Source: Amblyornis subalaris (Eukaryota; Chordata; Aves; Passeriformes; Ptilonorhynchidae). From it: a stretch of DNA of 64,000 nt. Made by a program: the position numbers and the translations under genes. Positions 50,625 through 62,264 of the stretch are shown piece after piece; position 1 is the stretch's first letter, and each line of letters begins with the position of its first letter. The notes under the pieces were generated by a model. That model did no database searches. It was given only the letters and a program-made list of their open reading frames with translations, and was not told where the DNA came from. The stretch covers positions 310,001-374,000 of the forward strand of contig JACAXG010000238.1 in the NCBI GenBank assembly GCA_018881555.1. Direction: 5' to 3'.

Positions 50625-50915
50625 TCCTGTCCCTTGTTCCCAGGCAGCAGAGCCCGATCCCTCCTGGCTGCCCCCTCCTGTCAGGGAGTTGTGGAGAGCC
50701 AGAAGGTCCCCCCTGAGCCTCCTTTCCTCCAGGCTGAGCCCCTCCGGCTCCCTCAGCCACTCCTGGTGCTCCAGCCCCTTCCCCAGCTCCATTCCCTGCC
50801 CTGGACATGCTCCAGCCCATCAGTGTCTCTCTTGTCCGGAGGGGCTGAGCTGTCCCCAGCACTTGGAGGTGCCTCAGCAGGGCCAGCACAGGGCATGGGC
50901 ACTGCCCCGGGGTTG
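50625..50915 (-). mobile_element. CR1 LINE, interrupted copy (piece 2)
   Basis: Continuation of the copy starting at 49974: CAGCAGAGCCCGATCCC, CTCCTGTCAGGGAGTTGTG, CTGAGCCTCCTTTCCTCC and GACATGCTCCAGCCCATCAG, fading out around 50915. Confidence 0.88.
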
Positions 50916-52074
50916 TAGCCGCACTGTTTTCCAGTTCACTGCCTCAATTCCTGCTGCTGGACAGGTGCAGAACCTCCTGGGGCCGCCGGTGTGGTGGTAT
51001 TGGGCAGCAAAGTCCTGCCTCTGTGGCTCTCAGTTTTTTCAAACAGCTTTATGTGATGTAGAGTGTGAAAATCAGGAACCAGTTCAGGCTGAGAGCATTG
51101 ATGAAGGCAGATCCTTTCTGTCAGCAGCATTGTGGCAGCTAGCTCACTTCCCCAAAGTCACAGTAAATTTATGGGCGAGGTGAAAAAGACCTGTTCGTGC
51201 AGCAAGGCTTTGATTGCATGCTGTTATCCGTGCAGGGGGGACTGCGTGTGTTAACCTCATCAGCTTTACTTCCCTTCTGCACCTGGCTTAAAGATGTATT
51301 TGATGCAGTCCCCTCAAAGCAGCAACCATAAACATCCACAGTGGAAACAAAGAGGTAAGAAGTCATCTAACCTCTTCTCCAAGATTTTTCTTGTGTTAGA
51401 AGTTCCTGGATAGACATTCTGATAAATTCGCGATTTTGTTGAAGGAAAAATAAATCAAACCCCCAGCTAGCTACAATGGAGTTTTGCTTGGTAGGGCAGT
51501 GAAGCAGGCCTGAGCGCAGCTGCAGCCCCTGTCCCTGTCCCTCTCCCCCCCCATCCCAACACATATATTGCTGTCTTGTGAAAGGAGGAGGATGGAAGGG
51601 GACACTGCACTGCTCTAAGCCCTTGGTACACCCTCATACTCAGAGGATTTAGGGGTGACACCAGCCTTGTGGCACTGCAGGAAAAGGACAGTGCTACCTA
51701 ACCCTGCCCCATCCCTGGGCCTGTGACAGTGCAGGTCTCTGGGCTCTCCTGAACAGGCTCAAATGCCCAGTTCGCACTGCTGCTGTCGTGGGTGTGGAAG
51801 TTTTAAGGCTAAATGCAACCACAACACTCCTGCCCACAACAGCTGAAGGACACAACTCTCTACCTCAGCCCCAATTAGTATCTGCCACACAGGGCACAGT
51901 GATTAACAAAATTCCAGCCATATTTTATAATGCCATGAGTGGTGCACATCCTAAGAAGGGCACTCACCCTTGCTTCACTTTTCTGACACACACGTGAGAT
52001 GTTCACATCCCCCCAGCCAGTTCAGCCACACTTGAGTTTGACATTAAGAGCACAAACAGCATCTTCAGCAACAG
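50916..52074. other. Intergenic between CR1/LTR cluster and PIAS2 3' end
   Basis: No gene or repeat was recognised apart from C-rich runs near 51545. Short open frames have no signature. Confidence 0.55.
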
Positions 52075-53950
52075 AGAACAGTTTTAAATCCTTTATTCAG
52101 AATTATTCTGGAACCTCTTTCCACACTCTACTTATAGGTCAAGTCGACGTGCAATGGTGATGCAGAAAGCACTGATCTGCTGCAGGCCATCAGGAAAAAC
52201 TTCATGAAAAGCATGGTTTTATTGGAAATAAATCATGCTAAAAACTGATCCTTAACAAATACAAAATATCAAACAGATAAGAAAAAGAGAAGAAAGACTG
52301 GATGCACTCTTAAGACCAACATGTCAACTCAAGACTGCTGTGAAAAATCATACAAAAAAGGCAATAAGAAACAGTAATGCAGCATTAAAGGTGGGGGTAC
52401 AGGGCTGACAAAAGTTACAAAAGCATCCTGTTGACATATTTCTCATCCATGTACTTTGTTCAAATACTGTAACAGCAATGGAAGGCAAAAAGCACCAGAC
52501 ACCCAACTAAAGAAATAAGAAAGAAGGAACATAAAACTAGGAAAAAAAGTCAAACCTGGTCATTAGGGAAGGAATAATCTCAAATACAATTACTTAACAG
52601 AAACACAACACTTGGAAAAGCTGTTATTTCAGCATACATAGACAATACCATTATTCCAGCTCTCTGAAAATGACTATTTTCCTGATCTGTACTGCTGAGG
52701 TTACCCCCAGAGCTGTGTGAGAAAACACTGCATACACACAACAAAGCAGCAGACTCATCAGAGTAAAACAGGAGGAAGTTGTTCCCTTTGAATTAGACAA
52801 GCTACAATTAGGAAGCCAAGCCAGGTAACGTGGGACAAAGCATCATTAAGCCCTAAACGCATAATTCCAGTTAGGTGGAAACACTGTGCAGTTACAGCTT
52901 CTATCCTCCAGAAAGTCAAGCCTCCCTCACAGCAAGTCAGAGTGCAGTATTCCCACACAGAATACAGCAGTTACTGAAGAGACAGAAACCACAAGTGTGA
53001 AATCCTGTTAAGTAATCCTGCACTGGAGAAAGCAATTCCTTTTTTTTCTTCTTACAGCTGCCATAGAAAGCACACACTTTGCTTGATCACCTGGCAATTT
53101 CAAAGAGGGCCACCAAGGACTTAATAATCTAAATTTGAGTTTAAAGGCTTTTTTTTCCTATCACCTCTTACATTTCTCCAACCAGAAAGTCAACTACATT
53201 CAACTATGCATAGTTTGGAGCTTTTGGTGGTGGGGATATGCCCTAATTCCAACATGACAGCACGGAGACTGTATAATGCAGGGTTTGCATAGATAGTCTG
53301 TCCCTGCCCCAGCCCAAAGAACATTAAGAAGTCATCACAACTTAGGATTTTGTTGCATTTGTGAAAAACATGAAATTAGGGGAAAAAACCAAACCAAACA
53401 ATCCCATATACGTTGGCTTCCCCTATGTCCCCAGGTAAGGGGGAGATGGGGAACAAAAGACATCCAACACAAGTCATGGCTATTTCAAAGCTTCGTTGTC
53501 TTAAATGAAGTTTATTACAGGCCCCCATGACAATATTAAAAATTCACCAATGCATACACTTCTGCACCTTTGTCCAGGTTGGTGTTATTCTAGAGTGGTT
53601 AAGTGCCTTTTTTTATTAAAAAGCTTTTTGTTTGTTTTTACATTATTGCTGTGTTTTTCAACAAAATTAAAAGCCATTTGTGGAATCCACCTAGCAACAG
53701 TCAGTTTCCTCAGAACAAACCGAAAGCATAAATGCATGTTCTGAAGGGGCCTTTTTTATGCCAGCTGTTTAACGAGCAAGAAAAAAAAATAAAATCTATC
53801 ACATTTGTTTAGTGTTGACGAATTTATTCCATTTTCCAGAAGGCAAATCCTTTCAATAAATATCAGAATAACTTCTGAGATGATGAAGTTCCAGAGATAC
53901 AAGCAGTAGCTCTGTGCAATTTCTCTGGGAGTCCTGTGCTGCCCCTTGTT
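52075..53950 (-). other. PIAS2: PIAS2 3' UTR
   Basis: AT-rich, repeat-free sequence downstream of the PIAS2 stop on the minus strand. The most distal good polyadenylation signal is AATAAA at 52097-52092, followed by a T/A-rich stretch, so the transcript probably ends near 52075. Earlier AATAAA-like hexamers could give shorter forms. The exact end is inferred. Confidence 0.6.
52092..52097 (-). terminator. Candidate distal PIAS2 polyadenylation signal
   Basis: AATAAA on the minus strand within CTGAATAAAGGATTTAAAAC, the last such hexamer before repeat-rich DNA begins. Confidence 0.5.
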
Positions 53951-54133
53951 TCAGTCCAGTGAAATGATGTCAGGAGCACTGCCTTTGCTTCTGGTTATCA
54001 CTCCTGTCTTGCTCCTGCTGGAAGAGCTAACATGTGTGCTGCTCTCATGGTGGCTGGTTGATGTGATGATGCTGCCAGGCATGTTGCTTGTTAAGGTTGA
54101 GGTGAGACTATCCAAAAACATAGGAGGACAGTA
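53951..54133 (-). CDS. PIAS2: PIAS2 last coding exon
   Basis: Encodes [40 protein letters not shown] and [20 protein letters not shown] before TGA. The acceptor is GTTTCAAGCAG. Relative to the human tail, Arg-Ser-Lys replaces part of a Ser/Gly run; otherwise it is well conserved. Confidence 0.95.
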   Translation of the reverse strand, partial: YCPPMFLDSLTSTLTSNMPGSIITSTSHHESSTHVSSSSRSKTGVITRSKGSAPDIISLD

Positions 54134-57100
54134 CTGCTTGAAACAAACAACGAAGAGTGAAGAGACCAACTGCACGAGGGAAATGTATGCTCTGAAGATA
54201 CATCTTTCCCACACAACAGGCACCAGACACCAGGTTTCTAGCGGAACCTCGTCAAGGCATGCACAGAGAGAACCAGAGTTCTGTAAATCAGTGAGTAAGC
54301 AGGGATGGCAGACATGAGCCCTCCTCTCCCACCCTCCCCCGTTTTTTGCCAAAGAATCCCAGAACGGTTTGGGCTGGAAGGGATCTTTAAAGCCTATCCA
54401 GTTCCACTCCCTGCCATGGGCAGGGACACCTTCCACTACCCAAGTTTGCTCCAAGCCCCATCCAACCTGGCCTTAGACACTTTCAGGGATGGGGCAGCCA
54501 CAGCTTCTCTGCGCAACCTGCGCCAGGGCCTCACCCCTCTGGGTATATTCAAGTTAGTGCGGAGCATGTATTTGCTTTAGAAAAGTTAACTACCAGTAAG
54601 GAATCAGTTTCCAGGACTGGATTTATCACAGCAAGGCTAAACTGAATCCTCCTTAATGCATCATCATTACCAACTCTTGCTGGGACAACAGGTTTTCCTG
54701 GTCTGTGGCTAGGCCTCAGCAAGGCCTTTGCACTACAAACATGGTTTGGATGATGGCACCCTGACAATTATTGGTGCAGAATGTCACAAAAATCAGACTT
54801 GAAACGAACCCCAAAACAGTTTAGAAACATACCTGTGAATCAACTGGGATTAGCGAAAGAAAATCCAGACCTAGGAAGAAGAGAAGGATAATAAATTGAC
54901 AAGTCTCTCTTTTATTCACACACAACAAATGTAAGGAATTTTTTTTGTGTGTGGTTGTAGAACAGATTTTGCAACTCATACAGAGTTTCTAAATGGAATA
55001 TATCACTGTGACACCACTCTCAACGACTACTTCAGGCAGCAGCAAAACGAGTTATCTAGTACAAGTGGCTCTTTTTAAGAATGAGGATGACATAATGATG
55101 TATTATTCACTGGATATTGCAGGGTGGTTCAATGTGGTTGCTTAGATGGAGGTTGCCATTTGGAGCTGTTGGTTCATAATGCAAGTTTCACTGCATATTG
55201 TACCTGACTTGGCCAAACTGGGACATGAAGAGTGTCATCACATTAAAGATGCTGGAATGAAGTAAAGTCACAACATGCACAAGTCCAAAAACAAGCAGCA
55301 GGTCTCTTCCTCCACCCACGGGCAGCCAATAAGGAAACATTTCTAATATCATCCCCGTTTTGTGTCTAGACAAATAAAAGGAACGAAGAAGAGGAAACTA
55401 CAAGTAGTTCAAGGTATATCCTCTAAGAGCAGTGACAACTAGTGTCCATCTTGAACACCATTAGCATGTAAGCATTTAGGGCATGATGTTTAGAATTATG
55501 AAACCAATGAGAAATTACCACATTTTTTGTTTTGTTTCTAAATATTGGCCTTGTGTTTGCTATGTCAACAGAAAGAAATGGTAAACTTACTCCCTCCCTC
55601 TCCCCTCACCTCCAAATCTCTTCTGGCCAGTGACATCTCTCCTCCTCTTCTCCATTGGAGAAAAATTTTGAAGGAGATTTAGAGGTCAGCTGCATTTACA
55701 GAATTGACAGCTTTTTTTGTTTGTACAAGTTCTAGAACTTCAGTTGGTAGAGACGGACAACAGTTCTAGACTTCGGTTCTCTTAGCTTGTTCTCCTACCC
55801 AATTTGGGAAGACAGCTGATTTCTTAGCAAGGGAGAAGTGGAGGGAGGGAGCAGTAAGGGAGCCAAAATGGACAGAGAAACAAGGGGAATGATATCCATC
55901 TCATTGCCAAACTGGTGCTGAAAGAAGAGGAAAAAACCCAGCAATGTTTCAGGGCAGAAATGAATACAGGCAATGAAAGGGGGAGAGGGGAAGTACAGGA
56001 GGCCAATGTGACACCTGTCACCACAAGTCACCATTTCCTGGGCTCTGGGTTTGTTACAGCCAGCAAAGAGAACCCCCAGAGTCTCTATATACAGTGTTCT
56101 TTTCAAGGAGCCAGGACAGAAAACAATCAGTGTCCCCACCTTTTGTCTGATATTTAGCAGCAGTGTTGAAGAATACATCATAGGCATTTAGGGTATGTCT
56201 AGATAAAGAAAGTCAATAGATGTCAGCTTACAGATTGTAGCTCACTTTAACACCTTTTTCATACAGTCTAGACAGAGCACCACTACAATCAGCTAGCAGA
56301 GTAACTACACTGAGGGCTGGGATGAGTCAGCACCCTCACACCTCTAGTAACTTAAACAAGCAACTACTCTCCCTCGCTTCTACAACACATAACCACCGGA
56401 TGTTTACACAAAGTCTGACTGAGCATGGCAGGAGCAGTTTTTGGCTGCCATGCCCAAGTGCCAATTTGTACCCCAAAAGCAATGTTTGTCACATCACTAT
56501 TGCGAAATGCAACCTGAAACTGGGCAGACAGCCTCTACTGGGCTTGTCTAGACATCATATCAGTGCAATACTGCATAGTCTTGTTCCATTAAAAAAAAAA
56601 ACCAAAGAGTTAATCAATTCTTCAATTTTCACCCACCCCGTAAATTAACACTGCTGTCAGAACACGCATGAAAAACATCCAGCACCTACCTGGCAAATCT
56701 GATGAAATACTGGATATTGGTGGGTGATGGAATGGTACTGGGTAGTCTGTTAATGANGGAGGAATAGCAGCAGCATCGACCGTCGTCACGCTGGGCACTC
56801 TTGCAGTGGATGGCTGATACATGAGAACCCTGTTTCGAACAGCATGGGAAATTACAAACAACCTGGCCGTTAGTTGCAGAAGGGAAACCACGCACTGCTG
56901 TGCACTCTCACCCACAAGTCACTGTGTGACAACACGACTATAGTGTGGCTACTCACTACACAGTACTCCACTCTAATTTCCTCTTTCATAACAGTCTTCA
57001 TAATAACATGACCGTATCTTGGCTCTCAACAGCAGCTGTGACATAAGAGCAAGTTGGCATTAAAACAAAGTACAGTGCTGGAGTCATTTATAACAGTCTA

Positions 57101-60100
57101 CCATTGAGAGAAAGAAATGGGTATCTATCTGTGGAGCACCTTGGGAGGGATGTGCAGGTAGCCAGAGCCAGGAGGAGAGCGCTTGTTTCAATTTCTCCAC
57201 ATAACTGTTCCTCAGTGCCAACCTGTCATGCCAAGGGCACGACTGACCATTATTCAGCCCCTGAAGCACAGATTACACATGTGGGAGTTAAGTATCAAAA
57301 CCCATCTTTACTCACAGCCTGAGCCCAAGCTAAGTTCAGCTCTCCAGGAGCATGCAACTAGTTAAAACCCTTTTGCATCCTCACCTGCTGCCCAATTACT
57401 TCACAGCACTGTTAAAGATGACACCACAGGCATTCAGGCACCACCCATATGCATAAAATATTTCATAAACTCCAAGTCAGATGGAAACACCCAGAATCCT
57501 GTTCCCAGCTGCTCTGCATTGCTCCCTCCAGCCCACCAGCCATGAGTGTTATACACACGTCTTCCTCCCCAGACTGCTGCCTTGCTACTTCTGAATTCAA
57601 AAGCTTGGATTTCAGACCCTCCCTTCTCAGGCACCTTTCATACTTCAGCCTACATTGTTTCTGCCTATAAGAAGACACCCCACAGTTTTGCCAAAACTAG
57701 CATTCAGGCAACATTGTTTATAGGAGATAAGATATTCCCCAAAAGCCTGGCTTTGACTTGGATTTGAAGAATGAAAACATGCCATATTCATACCCAAAAA
57801 GCAAGGAAAATACATGGGTCACAGAGAGACAAGAAAACTCAGTCCTTCTACAATTATGGTTGCACATAGCCATCTCAAACAAACACAGGAGCACGGAAGC
57901 AAGTCTTGGTGCCTTCTGAAACTTCATTAAGAGATGTATTTGTACCTATTTTTTCTTATAAAAATAAGAAACCTGGTCTCCTGCAGAGGGACTCCTCCAC
58001 AATCCTCACAAAAAGCAACAGCATTTCAGTATCGCTGCTGAAAGTGGTTGAAGATGACCAACTATTTGCTCAGCAAGGACCACACACTCATTCCTGTGGA
58101 CTAGAGACACAGCACACCTGCTCATTACTTCTGAAACATAAGGGGAACCTTCAAAACAGAAGGGGATTGGGTTTATTGTTTTAGTACAAGACATAAGCCA
58201 CTACACAGAGAGACACGGACACACACCTCATGCATGCAGCAACACTAATTGATGAGCCATTACTAAAAGCTGGAGCAGTGAGTGCTGGTGAGCCTGACCA
58301 GTGTCCCTCACTCCCTGTAGGTCTGGAGTGCCCCGCGGGCCAAAAGCAGGAACATTATGGAAACCACAAGCAGCACCTGAGCTGAGGTACATGGATCAGG
58401 ACAGACAGAAGGTGGCACAGCAGTAAAGAAGCTGGTCAAGCCTGGCGCTGAAGTCAGGCCTGACTACAAAGATGGAGCAGTTGCCAGAGGACTTGGGAAG
58501 TTGTTGGTTGTTCTAATCAAGGTGCAGGACTGACTGATAACCACAGCCAACAACAGCATCCAAGACATTCTAGAATTTAACACAGAGATGGAGAAAAAGC
58601 TTGTCTCGATTTCAAACAGCAAAGAGTCTCCCTTTCAAGACTGACAGGATGGATGAAACACACAACAGAGCCTCGTTCCCTAGGCACCAAAGCAGGTTAG
58701 ATAGAGGGTATAACAGACAGCAAGAGAAAAGCCTTTAAGATGACACTAACTTAGCAAGAATGCATAAAGTTCCTCTACTTGGCATAATCTACTTTCTCAG
58801 GAGAATCTTGTCCATTATCTTAATCAACTTCCTTTTCTATGGAGAAATAGCCCTGCAAACACAGCAACAGTGAGCACAAGTCTTTTGTGATATGTAAAAC
58901 TAATAGTGTTTTGCCTGTACAAAGGTACTGTATCAATACAACCTTCTGCAAGGAGAGGCCTAGAAATTCTCCTCTGGAAGTGTGGAGCTGGATCCTGAAG
59001 AGAGATTACAAATCCATTTCTTTACAGATCAATTTATCCGAGATATTACAGAATAACAACTAACTTTAAAATTGACAAACCCTTTGGTTGGGCTTCCTTG
59101 TGTTTCAGGCATAAATATGCACTTCCTTTTGGCAGGAGGATCTTCTTCTTCATCAGAAGAGCTTTCTACTGTCAAGTCGATAACATCAACCTTCTTCTTG
59201 TTTACCTCACTGGCCACTGTCACAGAACATGGTTTACTCACAACACTGGAACCTGAAGAAGAAAATAAAACATCATTGTTCTCTAAAAGCTGATGACATC
59301 AGCAGCATCTATTTGCAACAGAACCAGGAACTCAGATCCTGTAGAACAGATCACCTTCCTGGCCATTACAGAGAATGTTATGCCCCAGTAATTTGATGAC
59401 TCCTCAGAAGTTTATGACTCTTCTGTGTCATGTTGAGACTATTAAAGCACAAACTTGTTTTCACTTATCAGTTTAAGGATTATAAGCTTATTATCCTTAT
59501 ATAAGGATGATAAATAAAAGCAACCTTTCATTTTCCTAACTGCTATTATAAAAAGCTAAGACAAAGCCCAAAAATGCACTCAGACACAACCCTTTCTTTT
59601 CTAGTTTAAATTACAAGAAGGTTAGAAGTAGTAAGCCCTCCACAAAACAAACACCAACACCCACACACATTATCCAAGCTACAGCTAAGCCTCCAAGACT
59701 TCTTGCTAGTTTGCAACCAGTACCCAGACGTACATACTTTCTATTTTGGTGCACTGTGGGCTTGACACTTTCACAGCTTCCTTCTTTGGCCTCATGGGAC
59801 ACCAGGAGCCATCTTCTTGGAATTTGATCTCATCCACATCNGAACATTCATTAAGGATTTCCATAAAGAGCCTGAAAAAGAAGGCTGAGTGGTTTCATTT
59901 TTGATTCCAAGTGAAATTTTTATTCTAACTGAAAAGGAGACAGTGGAAAAGCTAATTATGATCACCTTCCATCCATTGCATGTGGTCTCTCCCCAGTTCC
60001 TCTTACCTGAAAGCCTGTAATTATAACCTTTGCAGACATTGACAACTAAAAGAATATCCCAACCTACCCATATTCCACTCCAACATTACTGCAATTCATA

Positions 60101-62264
60101 GATTTCAATACAGAAGCAGAAATAATCATACTTTGAACCAAGTTTGACACTTTTTTATGAGTTAAAAGTTAAATTTTAAAGTTAATAGCTTCAGAGATAA
60201 GGTCACATAAAAGGGAAACTTATCCTTAGATATCAGACTTGGATTTCTTCAGAGGAAATATACTGAGGCTCACAAGTTTGATGATGCAGTTAGGAGATAA
60301 ACTTATGCAGTTTGTTACATGGTAAGAGAAACTAACAGAATCTAATAGTTCCTCTCAGTCTAAAGTATTTTGATAAAGAAAATAGTATGAAATGGCTAAA
60401 CCTCAAGTCACGAAAGTAGCTATCAAGTACAAAATGAAAAATGTTAAGTGATTGTGTAATCTGCAAACCCAGTCTCTTACCCATCTAATATTAGGCTATC
60501 ATAAGCTGCCTTTTTGTCACAGACAGGGCAGATCCAGGTAGGCTTCTTTTCATTCATTTGNAGATAAAGAGCAGCATCAAAACATTGCAGGTGTGTGCAA
60601 GTCACAGCCCGGCATGGGATTGTCAGTCTCATTTTTCCCAGCTGCAAGAGAAGCATTTAAAGCATGTCAGAACAGAAGACAGAAGAAGAGAAAGAGGCCT
60701 GAATGGTTAACAAATGAAATCAGAGGCATTTGGTGAAATAACTACTTCTGCTCACTACAGAGGTGTCCTAGACTAAGGGTGCTGCAAGCAAATCCACCCC
60801 ATCGTGGCACCTACAGTGCTCTCAAAGGAACAATTAAGCGCTGCTCAAAGGCTTCACCACACTGAGAACAGCCAGGAACATTTCTAATGGATCTGAAGCA
60901 ATGTTATTTCCAGGATTTCATTTCTATTAAACAATCTACTGAAGTACCCACTTCCACAATTTTCTTGTAACCAAATATTTCAGGGTTTTTTCTAAGCGTC
61001 AGATATTTATTAGGCTCAGAATGACCAATTTCTGCCTGGGAAGAGAAACCCCCAAGGCAGCATTACTTTGTCGCAAAGTGATCAACTTTTTTTTGTCTGC
61101 TACTGTAGCTGCAGTATAAGAAAAGCCAGCAAGATAAGGAGATAAGAGGTTTTACTTATTACTGTATCCTTCAATTATTCTGTTAGCCTGCGCGATTAGC
61201 CTCAGCAACTCAATATAGGAGATTAATCTTTCTACAAGCCTCACTATAGACACACAAGCAGCAGCTCAACTCAGTGCATCACAGCAGAGGCACTCACAGC
61301 TCTAAACAAACAGCTAGGTGACTGCTGGTACGATCAGGTGCTTGTTAGGTGCACCCTTCTTCCCACTATTTTATCTTGACTTGTTAATATAAAATGTAAA
61401 GCCAGTGAGGTTTCTAAAGCAAGGCCTTTGAAAAGCAGCCCAATTCTGTACCACGGATGAAAATATAAATCTGTATCTGGAAACATCCAGCCATACTTAC
61501 AGGACACATCAGAGATACCCGCAGACTGGTTGTGGCAANCTCACTATCAGGATCTGCAGTTAGTTTTTCTTTAACTATTAAAATAAGAAGTTACACACAG
61601 ACGTCATTATTTAAAATGCTAATCTTGATTCACCGGTACATGTCCTTTATTTCCAGCTATCTAAGAAAATTAAGCATCTAGGAAACTAGTTCATAGCAAT
61701 ACCAAACAACGATAGCTTCACTATTTATAAGCAACTGGCAAACACTGTGCATCAACACTGTTTGATGTGCAGCAGATTGCTCTAACAGCCACAATGGTTA
61801 GTAGAGCAAACTCAACCTAACATGCAAAGAGAGAAAATAATTATCAGTGAGGTACAATCAGCATCACATGCAAGTGAAGAGAATTTAGGACATCTACCTG
61901 CACCTCACAGCCCACCACAGTAAGTAGCGTTCATGGTATTCCCATAAGAACACTTCAGATGGTGTGCTCCTTACCAGCACAGGGACCCTCACTGAAAAGA
62001 TGCGTGATGCCTGAGCAACAGCAAAGGGAATCTTTGATACTCTGGGAGTGGACTTTCTTCTCAAAATTATGCAAATTCTTTAAGTATTACCAATTCTAGT
62101 TTTAAAGAGCCACCAACCACCCTCAAAAAGTACAGACAGGCAAATTAATTAGACTTACTTAGTGCTCTGGAATGATCAGGGTTTCTGATACCTTTCAGTT
62201 TTAACCTCTGCAAAAGCATAGCCGAGGTGAGCTGACGAACGAGATACACAGACATGGAGTAATT
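53951..62264 (-). CDS. PIAS2: PIAS2 3' half (SUMO E3 ligase PIASx), eight coding exons
   Basis: PIAS2 is a nuclear SUMO E3 ligase that recruits UBC9-SUMO through an SP-RING and modulates STAT and steroid-receptor transcription. Coding exons in transcript order: 62264-62159, 61574-61501, 60641-60481, 59871-59738, 59252-59081, 56829-56690, 54870-54833 and 54133-53951 (stop TGA at 53953-53951). They add up to 335 codons plus stop, all AG/GT bounded with matching phases. Order of parts: end of the PINIT-SP-RING linker, the SP-RING Cys/His cluster, an acidic SUMO-interacting motif (VIDLT followed by ESSSDEEED) and a Ser/Thr-rich tail ending PDIISLD. The tail is that of the long PIASx-beta isoform. 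The SAP and PINIT exons (about 285 residues) are beyond the right edge. Four codons contain an N. Confidence 0.96.
54350..54542 (-). mobile_element. CR1 LINE 3' end in PIAS2 intron
   Basis: Minus-strand (same sense as PIAS2) CR1 end: AAGAATCCCAGAACGG, TTTGGGCTGGAAGGGATC, CCATGGGCAGGGACACC and GCCACAGCTTCTCTG. It lies about 220 bases before the last coding exon in transcript order. Confidence 0.92.
54833..54870 (-). CDS. PIAS2: PIAS2 38-base exon
   Basis: Encodes [13 protein letters not shown]. The acceptor is CTTCTTCCTAG and the donor GTATGT. It is too short for open-frame listing but is fixed by phase on both sides and by identity with PIAS2. Confidence 0.93.
54871..56689 (-). other. PIAS2: PIAS2 intron
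   Basis: Intron between the 140-base and 38-base exons. No repeat or additional exon was recognised. Confidence 0.75.
56690..56829 (-). CDS. PIAS2: PIAS2 exon, proline/serine-rich
   Basis: Encodes [40 protein letters not shown] and ISSDLPG. The codon CCN (N at 56757) is Pro whatever the base. Donor GTAGGT. Confidence 0.95.
56830..59080 (-). other. PIAS2: PIAS2 intron
   Basis: Largest intron in the visible part (2.25 kb). Nothing recognisable beyond a few non-meaningful open frames. If the shorter PIASx-alpha end is made from a retained or alternative segment, it would be looked for here; I could not identify one. Confidence 0.7.
59081..59252 (-). CDS. PIAS2: PIAS2 exon with SUMO-interacting motif
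   Basis: Encodes [20 protein letters not shown] and [42 protein letters not shown] flanked by Ser and acidic residues is the SUMO-interacting motif with its CK2-type phospho-extension; PPAKRK is a basic patch. Donor GTTTGT is less usual but matches the phase of the next exon. Confidence 0.96.
59738..59871 (-). CDS. PIAS2: PIAS2 exon after SP-RING
   Basis: Encodes [20 protein letters not shown] and [24 protein letters not shown]. The codon TCN (N at 59841) is Ser whatever the base. Donor GTATGT. Confidence 0.95.
59872..60480 (-). other. PIAS2: PIAS2 intron
   Basis: AT-rich intron between two exons; nothing else was seen. Confidence 0.8.
60481..60641 (-). CDS. PIAS2: PIAS2 exon, SP-RING core
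   Basis: Encodes [40 protein letters not shown] and [14 protein letters not shown]. The Cys, Cys-x-His, Cys and Cys-x-x-Cys ligands of the SP-RING are all present, so the zinc fold and E2 docking should be intact. One codon is CTN (N at 60561), Leu whatever the base. Donor GTAAGA. Confidence 0.97.
60642..61500 (-). other. PIAS2: PIAS2 intron
   Basis: AT-rich intron; nothing else was seen. Confidence 0.8.
61501..61574 (-). CDS. PIAS2: PIAS2 exon, start of SP-RING region
   Basis: Encodes [19 protein letters not shown] and VSLMCP. The x codon is NTT (N at 61539), where Ile is expected. The first zinc-region Cys lies at the end. Donor GTAAGT. Confidence 0.95.
61575..62158 (-). other. PIAS2: PIAS2 intron
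   Basis: AT-rich intron; nothing else was seen. Confidence 0.8.
62159..62264 (-). CDS. PIAS2: PIAS2 exon, linker before SP-RING
   Basis: Encodes [20 protein letters not shown] and [15 protein letters not shown], matching vertebrate PIAS2. The acceptor is TTTTGTAG and the donor GTAAGT; it ends one base into an Ile codon. Confidence 0.95.
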
